From: PALSA-607 sp036510735
Lineage (GTDB): Bacteria; Actinomycetota; Actinomycetes; Acidothermales; Acidothermaceae
Assembly (NCBI GenBank): GCA_036510735.1
Contig: DATCDK010000104.1
Span: 1 to 20,077, forward strand
Direction of reading: 5' to 3'
Length of the DNA: 20,077 nt
Both the position numbers and the translations under genes were made by a program. Below are positions 15,046 to 20,077 of the stretch, in pieces. The notes below the pieces were generated by a model. That model was not told the DNA's origin, did not search any database, and saw only the letters and a list, made by a program, of their open reading frames with translations. The number at the start of each line of letters is the position of its first letter. Position 1 is the first letter of the stretch.

Positions 15046-15831
15046 TCAGGCGTCCGCGCTGAGGTGCTTGCGCAGGTAGGCGATGTCGGCGCCCTGCCCG
15101 GCCGCGCCGTTGGGTGTCTCGCACACCACGGGCACGCCCGCCTGACGGACGACTTCGACGATGAGCGCGGGGTCGATGTCGCCGTCCTCGAAGTTGGCAT
15201 GCCGGTCAGCCCCAGAGCCGAACGGGTCGCGTGAGCCGTTGGCGTGCACGAGGTCGATGCGGCCGGTGATGGCCTTGACGCGGTCGACGACGCCGAGGAG
15301 ATCCTCCCCGGCCGCGTGGGCGTGGCAGGTGTCGAGGCAGAAACCGGGCCCGTACTCACCGACGGCGTCCCACAACATGGCGAGCCGGTCGAAGTGGCGC
15401 GCCATGGCGTTCTCACCGCCGGCGGTGTTCTCGATGAAGATCGGCAGCGGGGGCGTCCAGCGCTCGAAGGTCTTGCGCCAGTTGTCGACGCCGACCGCCG
15501 GGTCGTCGTCCTTCAAGACGTGGCCGCCGTGCACGATCAGCGCCTTCGCGCCGATGCTCGCCGCGGCGTCGGCGTGCTGGGCCAGGATCTTGCGGCTCGG
15601 GATCCGGATCCGGTTGTTGGTCGTGGCCACGTTGATCACGTACGGCGAGTGGACGTAGAGGTCGATGGGGGCGTTCTTCAGAGCCTCGACGCCGGCCCGG
15701 ATCTGCGGTGCCTTCCAGTCTTGGGGGTCACCGAGAAAAAATTGGGCGAGGTCGGCCTCGCGGGCCCGCGCTTCTGCGATGGGGTCGTCCTGGTCGACGT
15801 GAGCACCGATCTTCGGCAGCGAGGTCGTCAT
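15046..15831 (-). CDS. nfo: Endonuclease IV (apurinic/apyrimidinic endonuclease)
   Basis: This 261-aa TIM-barrel enzyme cleaves DNA at abasic sites in base excision repair. All nine metal ligands known from E. coli Nfo have counterparts: His61 (YVHSPYVINVAT), His101 (VHGGHV), Glu134 (IENTAGG), Asp167 and His170 (CLDTCHAHAAG), His196 (LVHANGS), Asp209 and His211 (GADRHANF) and Glu238 (CETP). Three zinc sites should therefore be intact. The ATG at 15831 is preferred over upstream in-frame codons because the protein then begins at the usual IGAHV strand. TAGGGT lies seven bases before it with no Shine-Dalgarno, suggesting a leaderless message. It diverges from rpsF. It is slightly short for the family but appears complete. 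Confidence 0.93.
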   Translation of the reverse strand: MTTSLPKIGAHVDQDDPIAEARAREADLAQFFLGDPQDWKAPQIRAGVEALKNAPIDLYVHSPYVINVATTNNRIRIPSRKILAQHADAAASIGAKALIVHGGHVLKDDDPAVGVDNWRKTFERWTPPLPIFIENTAGGENAMARHFDRLAMLWDAVGEYGPGFCLDTCHAHAAGEDLLGVVDRVKAITGRIDLVHANGSRDPFGSGADRHANFEDGDIDPALIVEVVRQAGVPVVCETPNGAAGQGADIAYLRKHLSADA

Positions 15832-15844
15832 GGGTTTCACCCTA
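15832..15844 (-). promoter_or_regulatory. Putative leaderless promoter -10 of nfo
   Basis: TAGGGT (15839-15844, minus strand) ends seven bases before the nfo ATG and no Shine-Dalgarno is seen. The divergent rpsF promoter lies within the same 184-nt gap. Confidence 0.45.
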
Positions 15845-15930
15845 ATCCGGACGCCGGACAGTTGCCGCCGGCGCCCGCCCCCCGCCGTCCAGGCTTGTGC
15901 ACGGATTTCAGGTCGAGGCCGCCGGCTTGG

Positions 15931-16015
15931 TACTGTGACGCGTTGCTTCGACGCAACGAGCCCTCCTGCCCCGGATCGACCGTGGCCGCCCAGACCGAAG
16001 GAGGTCGGTGCACGC
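15931..16015 (+). promoter_or_regulatory. rpsF operon promoter and structured 5' leader
   Basis: TACTGT (15931-15936) is a candidate -10, giving a leader of about 70 nt. A hairpin CGTTGC/GCAACG (15941-15946 with 15953-15958) lies near the transcript start. CCTCCT (15962-15967) is exactly complementary to the Shine-Dalgarno AGGAGG (15999-16004), so the leader can mask the rpsF ribosome site. Ribosomal S6:S18 autoregulation of rpsF leaders is known in bacteria; whether this leader uses it is inference. Confidence 0.5.
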
Positions 16016-16306
16016 ATGCGTCGTTACGAACTGATGGTGCTTCTCGATCCCGATGTGGAAGAGAAGACCGTCGCCCCCTCCCTCGATCAGTTTCTGGGTG
16101 TCGTTCGCCAAGACGGCGGCACTGTGGACAAGGTCGACGTGTGGGGCCGGCGCCGCTTGGCGTACGAGATCGCCAAGAAGACCGAGGCCATTTACGCGGT
16201 GATCGACATCGTCGCTGAGCCGGCGTCCGTCAAAGAGCTCGACCGCCAGCTGAACCTCAACGAGACCGTGCTGCGCACCAAGCTCATGCGGCCGGAGAAG
16301 CACTAG
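16016..16306 (+). CDS. rpsF: 30S ribosomal protein S6
   Basis: This 96-aa protein binds 16S rRNA in the platform of the small subunit as a pair with S18. The sequence begins RRYELMVLLDPDVEEKTV and contains WGRRRLAYEIAKKTEAIYAV and LNLNETVLRTKLMR, all diagnostic. The length is normal. The ATG at 16016 has a full AAGGAGGT ten or so bases upstream; the open frame extends further 5' but overlaps the promoter. It is the first gene of the rpsF-ssb-rpsR-rplI operon, and ssb starts 2 nt after its stop. Confidence 0.98.
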   Translation: MRRYELMVLLDPDVEEKTVAPSLDQFLGVVRQDGGTVDKVDVWGRRRLAYEIAKKTEAIYAVIDIVAEPASVKELDRQLNLNETVLRTKLMRPEKH

Positions 16307-16308
16307 CC

Positions 16309-16794
16309 ATGGCCGCCGGAGACACTGTCATCACGCTGATCGGCAACCTGGTCGACGACCCCGAGTTGCGCTTCACCCCCAACGGCCAAGCCGTCGCGAA
16401 GTTCCGCATCGCCTCGACGCCTCGTTTCATGGACAAGGCGACGAACGAGTGGAAGGACGGCGAGAGCCTCTTCCTCACCTGCAACGTCTGGCGGCAGGCG
16501 GCCGAGAACTGCGCCGAGTCGCTCACCCGTGGCATGCGCGTCATCGTCTCTGGCCGGCTCAAGCAGCGGTCCTATGAGACCAAAGAAGGCGAGAAGCGCA
16601 CGGTCTTCGAGGTCGAGGTCGACGAGGTCGGCCCGTCACTGCGCAACGCGACCGCGAAGGTCGTCAAGGCTGCTCGCGGTCCGGGCGGTGGTGGCGGTTA
16701 CGGCGGTGGATCCGGTGGCGGCGCACCCGCTGACGACCCATGGTCAACGACGCCGGCCGCAGCCGGTGGGTTCTCCGACGAGCCGCCGTTCTAG
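16309..16794 (+). CDS. ssb: Single-stranded DNA-binding protein
   Basis: This 161-aa protein coats single-stranded DNA in replication and repair and recruits partners by its acidic tip. The OB-fold occupies about 1-112 (GDTVITLIGNLVDDPELRFTPNGQAVAKFRIA, FLTCNVWRQAAENCAESL, GMRVIVSGRLKQRSYETKEG). A short Gly-rich linker (about 122-145) leads to the C-terminal tip SDEPPF, close to the usual DDDIPF-like partner-binding motif. It starts 2 nt after rpsF, with its ribosome site in the end of rpsF (GGAG). A 114-nt gap with no recognised element separates it from rpsR. Confidence 0.97.
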   Translation: MAAGDTVITLIGNLVDDPELRFTPNGQAVAKFRIASTPRFMDKATNEWKDGESLFLTCNVWRQAAENCAESLTRGMRVIVSGRLKQRSYETKEGEKRTVFEVEVDEVGPSLRNATAKVVKAARGPGGGGGYGGGSGGGAPADDPWSTTPAAAGGFSDEPPF

Positions 16795-16908
16795 AACTGT
16801 GCCGGACGGCGCTGTGCTGGCGGCGTCCCTCACGTTCTTTCTCCTACCCCACATACGACTGACTGCCCGGGCGACGAGCCACACGGGCGCTGACTTTGGA
16901 GTAACGCG

Positions 16909-17145
16909 ATGCCGAAGGTTCCCCTGCGCAAGCCGAAGAAGAAGGTTTGCGTGTTCTGCAAGGAGAAGGTCTCCTACGTCGACTACAAGGACACCAACCT
17001 GCTGCGGAAGTACATCTCCGACCGCGGCAAGATCCGGGCCCGTCGGGTCACCGGCAACTGCACTCAGCACCAGCGCGACATCGCCACCGCGGTAAAGAAC
17101 AGCCGCGAAGTGGCGTTGCTGCCCTACACCAGCGCTGCGCGCTAG
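16909..17145 (+). CDS. rpsR: 30S ribosomal protein S18, zinc-binding (C+) form
   Basis: This 78-aa protein pairs with S6 in the small subunit. It retains the zinc ligands Cys14, Cys17 (VCVFCKEK), Cys51 and His54 (GNCTQHQ), so it is the C+ type used when zinc is available. A zinc-free paralogue elsewhere, often under Zur control in actinobacteria, may exist but is not in this window. TNLLRKYISDRGKIRARRVTG is diagnostic. A GGAG lies seven bases before the ATG. rplI follows after 17 nt. Confidence 0.97.
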   Translation: MPKVPLRKPKKKVCVFCKEKVSYVDYKDTNLLRKYISDRGKIRARRVTGNCTQHQRDIATAVKNSREVALLPYTSAAR

Positions 17146-17162
17146 AAGACGGGACGACGACC

Positions 17163-17612
17163 ATGAAGCTCATCCTCACCAATGAGGTCGCTGGCCTCGG
17201 CGCTCCCGGCGACATCGTCGAGGTCAAAGACGGTTACGGCCGCAACTTCCTCGTGCCGCAGGGCCTTGCCATGCGCGCGACCAAGGGCGCGGAGAAGCAG
17301 ATCGCCTCGCTCAAGCGGGCCCGTGACATCCGCGAAGTTCGCGACCTCGCGCACGCGCGGGAGATCAAGACCCAGCTCGAGACCCTGAAGGTCACGCTGC
17401 CAACGCGCGCTGGTGCAGCCGGCCGGCTGTTTGGCTCGGTGACCGTGGCTGATGTCGTGGCGGCGGTGAAGGCGGCCGGCGGTCCGATCCTCGACAAGCG
17501 CAAGGTCGAAATCGAGTCGCCAATCAAGACCGTCGGTACCCACCAGGTCGTCGTGCGCGTGCAGGGCGACATCTCGGCGAAGGTCGCGCTAGAGGTCACC
17601 GCAGCTTCGTAG
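17163..17612 (+). CDS. rplI: 50S ribosomal protein L9
   Basis: This 149-aa protein is the usual two-domain L9 that bridges from the large subunit. The N-terminal domain is MKLILTNEVAGLGAPGDIVEVKDGYGRNFLVPQGLA in pattern, with the Gly/Asn/Arg rRNA-binding loop. A long connecting helix spans about 45-78, and the C-terminal domain (about 80-149) includes AGRLFGSVTVADVV. The ATG at 17163 gives the standard length; the longer open frame overlaps rpsR. It is the last gene of the operon, ended by the palindrome downstream. In Mycobacterium and Streptomyces dnaB lies close beyond rplI; it is not here. Confidence 0.97.
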   Translation: MKLILTNEVAGLGAPGDIVEVKDGYGRNFLVPQGLAMRATKGAEKQIASLKRARDIREVRDLAHAREIKTQLETLKVTLPTRAGAAGRLFGSVTVADVVAAVKAAGGPILDKRKVEIESPIKTVGTHQVVVRVQGDISAKVALEVTAAS

Positions 17613-17623
17613 GTCCGGCCGCG

Positions 17624-17667
17624 CCACCCAGTTCGCCCGCACCCGTTCAGCCGCACCACCCAGTTCG
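17624..17667 (+). repeat. 12-bp direct repeat downstream of rplI
   Basis: CCACCCAGTTCG occurs at 17624-17635 and 17656-17667. The second copy runs into the first four bases of the left arm of the large palindrome. It may mark a duplication linked to that element, but it does not flank the element as a target-site duplication would. Confidence 0.6.
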
Positions 17668-17729
17668 TGATCATGCAGAAAAGGGTCACTTTTCGCGATG
17701 GAAATGGCCCTTTTCTGCATGATCACGAA
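17664..17729. repeat. Long palindromic element (22-bp perfect arms), REP-like or bidirectional terminator
   Basis: Bases 17664-17685 are the exact reverse complement of 17708-17729, with a core TGATCATGCAGAAAAGGG. The stem can extend inward with wobble pairs and one mismatch towards a short CGCGAT loop. It is far more AT-rich than its surroundings. It sits between the convergent ends of rplI and the MmcQ/YjbR gene, where it could stop transcription both ways, each strand carrying a run of four T on the 3' arm side. Its size and composition resemble interspersed palindromes that I recall in high-GC actinobacterial intergenic regions; no transposase is nearby. Confidence 0.85.
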
Positions 17730-17741
17730 GGAGGGCAGGGG

Positions 17742-18104
17742 TTACTCGAGCGCGTCCGCGATGATCGCCGGGGCTCGCATGCGCCAGGCGTCGGTCACCA
17801 GTTCGGTGAGGCGTTCGAGGTCGACTTCATCGAGCCGCAGCATCACGAGCGGGAAGCCGTCGTAGCCGGTTGTTGTGAAGAACAGCGTCGGTTCTCCGAG
17901 CACCAACGCCTGTTTCTCGGCCTCATCGCCGACGTACAGCACAGCGATGTCGGTCCGAATTTCGCGCCGCCTCCGCGCGCGGTACTCGGGGTACGACCAG
18001 ACGAACCCCTTGCCGCCGACCCGGAAGTCGAAGCCTTCGCTGGGTATCTCGACAACATGCGGCAGGCTCAAGGCGATGCGCCTCACATCGTCCGCGTCAG
18101 CCAT
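17742..18104 (-). CDS. MmcQ/YjbR family protein
   Basis: This 120-aa protein fits the MmcQ/YjbR fold, a double-wing small domain of unclear role sometimes called DNA-binding. Typical parts are ADDVRRIALSLPHVVE at the start, the central FDFRVGGKGFVWSY, TLFFTTTGYDGFPLVMLRL and the final LTELVTDAWRMRAP. The length is normal for a single-domain member. The ATG overlaps the end of the PH-like gene by 8 nt and has GGGAG eight bases upstream. It is the last gene of the purB-purC set, ending before the palindrome. No function in purine metabolism is known to me. Confidence 0.88.
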   Translation of the reverse strand: MADADDVRRIALSLPHVVEIPSEGFDFRVGGKGFVWSYPEYRARRRREIRTDIAVLYVGDEAEKQALVLGEPTLFFTTTGYDGFPLVMLRLDEVDLERLTELVTDAWRMRAPAIIADALE

Positions 18105-18603
18105 CGCTATCGCTCCCGGAGTTCGCTGCAGGCGCGAGTTCAGCTGCTAGGTCGTCAGCGACCGTCGGGCCAACCTTGATCGTAAGTTCGCGGCCCGCCG
18201 TGAGCTTGATGATGACCGTCCGCCATCCCTGGCCCACCGTCGGCGCCGTAGCCCCGACGACGTCCTGTCTCGCTATCTCACCGAGCTGCTCACCGAGCTC
18301 CCACCGCTTGAGGGCGCTAAAGAGCAAAATCCGTTGATCTGTAAGCGCCCACAGCATGCGCGGGCGCAGGCCGATCCCCACTTCTTCTTCGGCGGCAGCG
18401 GCTGCTCGATTCCGCATGACCCTGCCAACAATCCTGACCAACGGCGCGACGACGGCCGCGTCACCCCACGCAACACCAGCGGTCGGGCTGGGCAGGATCA
18501 CGTGAAAGACGCGACGGAGTGATTCGTCCGCTCGCACGTGTGCGGCAATTTGCTCGGGAGCCGTGCGGGCCTGTTCCTTCACGCCAGCAAGTATTGCGGC
18601 CAC
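18097..18603 (-). CDS. Hypothetical protein with PH-like domain
   Basis: This 168-aa protein has a helical N-terminus (about 1-70, EQARTAPEQIAAHVRADESL). A beta-rich C-terminal part follows (LWALTDQRILLFSALKRWELGEQ, then WRTVIIKLTAGRELTIKV), which looks like a bacterial PH-like (YokE/bPH) domain. No catalytic motif is seen and no transmembrane helix is convincing; an Ala/Val stretch around 45-63 is only moderately hydrophobic. The GTG start is uncertain because no Shine-Dalgarno is visible; a GTG seven codons later is possible. It starts 18 nt after purC and overlaps the MmcQ/YjbR gene, so it is probably co-transcribed with both. Confidence 0.65.
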   Translation of the reverse strand: MAAILAGVKEQARTAPEQIAAHVRADESLRRVFHVILPSPTAGVAWGDAAVVAPLVRIVGRVMRNRAAAAAEEEVGIGLRPRMLWALTDQRILLFSALKRWELGEQLGEIARQDVVGATAPTVGQGWRTVIIKLTAGRELTIKVGPTVADDLAAELAPAANSGSDSDG

Positions 18604-18621
18604 GTCCGTCAGTTCGGGCGG

Positions 18622-19482
18622 CTACGACCAGGCGAGGCCGGTGAGCCGCTCGTAGGCCTCGATGTATTTCTCGCGCGTTTTCGCGACGACGTCGTCAGGC
18701 AGCGGCGGTGGCGGCGTGTCCGAACTGCGGTCCCAGCCGGACGCCGGTGAGGTCAGCCAGTCACGCACGTATTGCTTGTCGTATGACGGCTGCGCGTGGC
18801 CGGGCTCGTAGCGGTCGGCGGGCCAGAAGCGCGACGAGTCGGGGGTGAGCACCTCATCGGCCAGCACGATCGTGCCGACGCCCGCAGCTCGCCGTCCGAA
18901 CTCGAATTTTGTGTCGGCCAAGATGATGCCGCGTTCGCGCGCGATCTCCTCGGCGCGACCGTACGCCGCCAACGTCAGGCGCTTGAGCTCTTCTGCGGCC
19001 TCCGCGCCGATCGTGTCCTCGACGTCCGCGAGCGAGATGTTCTCGTCGTGCTCGCCGATGGGCGCCTTCGTGGACGGCGTGAACAGCGGCTGTGGCAACC
19101 GCGACCCGTCGACCAGGCCGGCGGGCAGCGGAATTCCGGAGACTGCGCCGGTGCGTTTGTAGTCCGACAACCCCGAACCAGTCAGGTATCCGCGGGCGAT
19201 GCACTCGACCGGCAACATGTCGAGGCGCTCGCAGATCATCGCGCGGTCGGCGAACTCCGGCGGCACGTCGGTCGAGATCAGGTGGTTGGGCACCACGTCG
19301 GCGAGCTGCTCGAACCACCAGATCGACATCGCCGTCAGGACAGCGCCCTTGTCGGGGATCGGCGTCGGGAGCACGAAGTCGTAGGCCGATATGCGGTCAC
19401 TGGCGACGAACAGCAAGCTCCCGTCGTCCATCTCGTAGAGGTCTCGTACTTTGCCCGAGGCGATGAACGTGTAGTCAGTCAC
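18622..19482 (-). CDS. purC: Phosphoribosylaminoimidazole-succinocarboxamide synthase (SAICAR synthetase)
   Basis: This 286-aa enzyme joins CAIR and aspartate using ATP in de novo purine synthesis. Diagnostic segments are SGKVRDLYEMDDGSLLFVASDRISAYD (ATP-binding region), PVECIARGYLTGSGLSDYKRTG (SAICAR synthetase signature), GIILADTKFEFG and LADEVLTPDSSRFW (second signature). The length is normal. The GTG start is assigned by alignment of YTFIASGKVRD with family N-termini; there is no Shine-Dalgarno, and CAAACT lies seven bases upstream. It lies 50 nt after purB, which catalyses the next step that uses its product. Confidence 0.97.
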   Translation of the reverse strand: MTDYTFIASGKVRDLYEMDDGSLLFVASDRISAYDFVLPTPIPDKGAVLTAMSIWWFEQLADVVPNHLISTDVPPEFADRAMICERLDMLPVECIARGYLTGSGLSDYKRTGAVSGIPLPAGLVDGSRLPQPLFTPSTKAPIGEHDENISLADVEDTIGAEAAEELKRLTLAAYGRAEEIARERGIILADTKFEFGRRAAGVGTIVLADEVLTPDSSRFWPADRYEPGHAQPSYDKQYVRDWLTSPASGWDRSSDTPPPPLPDDVVAKTREKYIEAYERLTGLAWS

Positions 19483-19495
19483 GGGCCGCAGTTTG
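19483..19495 (-). promoter_or_regulatory. Possible leaderless -10 of purC
   Basis: CAAACT (19490-19495, minus strand) ends seven bases before the purC GTG, and no Shine-Dalgarno is visible. The first base departs from TANNNT, so this is weak. purC may instead depend on read-through from purB. Confidence 0.25.
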
Positions 19496-19532
19496 CCAGA
19501 GTGGCGCCGCGCCGATGCGGTGCGGGGTGTCG

Positions 19533-20077
19533 TTAGAGGATGTCGCCTGGCGCGTAGAACGCAGCGTCGGGATAGCGAGCCGTGACCAGCGCGACCTGAT
19601 CGCAGAAGCCGGCGACCTGCGCGGTCGCGGCGCCGGTGAACGCGAGCGGTGCCGACAGCAGCGCAGCAATATCGGCGTCGGTGAGCTGCAGCCGGTCATC
19701 GGCGGCGAGGCGTTCGAACAGGTCGTTGTGGTCGATGCCTTTCTCCCGCATCTCCAACGCGACAGCGACCGCGTGCTCCTTGATGGCCTCGTGCGCGACC
19801 TCGCGCCCCACTCCATGCTTGACCGCAGTGATCAGCACCTTCGTCGTGGCCAGGAACGGCAAGTAACGATCGAGCTCGCGCTGCACGACGGCCGGGTACG
19901 CGCCGAACTCGTCGAGAACCGTCAGGAAAGTCTGAAAAAGTCCATCTGCTGCGAAGAAAGCGCCAGGCAACGCGACCCGCCGCGCGACCGAGCACGAGAC
20001 GTCGCCCTCGTTCCACTGGTCGCCCGCGAGCTCCCCGGTCATCGAACTGAAGCCGCGCAAAACGACGGCGAGGCCGA
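19533..20077 (-). CDS. purB: Adenylosuccinate lyase, C-terminal part (5' end beyond window)
   Basis: The last 180 or so codons are present; the frame stays open to the window edge (GLAVVLRGFSSMTGELAGDQ). The enzyme releases fumarate from SAICAR and from adenylosuccinate in purine synthesis. Family segments are AGDQWNEGDVSCSVARRVALPGAFFA, LTVLDEFGAYPAVVQRELDRYLPFLATTKVLI and HEAIKEHAVAVALEMREKG. The signature and catalytic residues of the N-terminal two thirds are outside the window. The stop is TAA, and purC follows after 50 nt on the same strand, so the two probably share a transcript. Confidence 0.95.
   Translation of the reverse strand, partial: GLAVVLRGFSSMTGELAGDQWNEGDVSCSVARRVALPGAFFAADGLFQTFLTVLDEFGAYPAVVQRELDRYLPFLATTKVLITAVKHGVGREVAHEAIKEHAVAVALEMREKGIDHNDLFERLAADDRLQLTDADIAALLSAPLAFTGAATAQVAGFCDQVALVTARYPDAAFYAPGDIL

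Noticed and set aside
15027..15056. Imperfect direct repeat TGTCAGG(G/C)GTCCG between GT87 and nfo
   Set aside because: Two short imperfect copies, one running into the end of nfo; too weak to call a functional element.
14421..15416. 331-codon minus-strand frame across the 3' ends of GT87 and nfo
   Set aside because: It runs through two well-supported genes in other frames and has repetitive Arg/Thr/Ser composition without motifs.
17664..17729. Palindrome as the end of an insertion sequence
   Set aside because: No transposase or second copy of an inverted end is present in the window, and there is no flanking target duplication, so it is called a standalone palindromic element.

Overview
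This window is a stretch of chromosome from a high-GC actinobacterium. The gene order resembles the block near dnaA/oriC that I recall from Mycobacterium (Rv3907c-Rv3912 and Rv0046c-Rv0056) and Streptomyces. GTG starts, 4-nt stop/start overlaps and apparently leaderless starts also fit Actinobacteria. The genus cannot be named from sequence alone. No complete mobile element, CRISPR array, tRNA or rRNA gene was seen.

Left part (1-8598, all minus strand, transcribed right to left): one tightly packed cell-envelope operon. In transcription order it holds a NUDIX hydrolase (MutT4-like), a large secreted, membrane-anchored DUF6049 protein (Rv3909-like), the lipid II flippase MurJ, a single-pass protein of unknown function with a TTG start, a secreted coiled-coil NlpC/P60 peptidoglycan hydrolase, a membrane pseudokinase with an extracytoplasmic beta-domain, ECF sigma factor SigM and the first codons of its probable anti-sigma factor. 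In mycobacteria MurJ and the pseudokinase are one polypeptide. Here they are separate and a hydrolase module sits between them. This is the most interesting gene-level feature of the window.

Middle (8646-15831): a YbaK-like protein diverges from the CCA tRNA nucleotidyltransferase. The latter converges on inositol-3-phosphate synthase, with both stop codons sharing one CTAG and a strong hairpin beside it. A PadR regulator precedes ino1, has a near-perfect operator palindrome at its own start, and diverges from a zinc-ribbon DUF5318 gene. A GT87/DUF2029 membrane glycosyltransferase follows directly; the ponA-type penicillin-binding protein expected there is absent. A convergent endonuclease IV gene comes next.

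Right part (16016-20077): the rpsF-ssb-rpsR-rplI operon (S6, SSB, S18, L9), whose leader can pair with the rpsF Shine-Dalgarno. A 22-bp-arm palindrome then separates it from a convergent minus-strand set: purB (5' end cut by the window), purC, a PH-like-domain protein and an MmcQ/YjbR protein. dnaB, which often follows rplI, is not present.

At least five gene starts carry a TANNNT hexamer 6-8 nt upstream and no Shine-Dalgarno, which points to widespread leaderless transcription in this locus.
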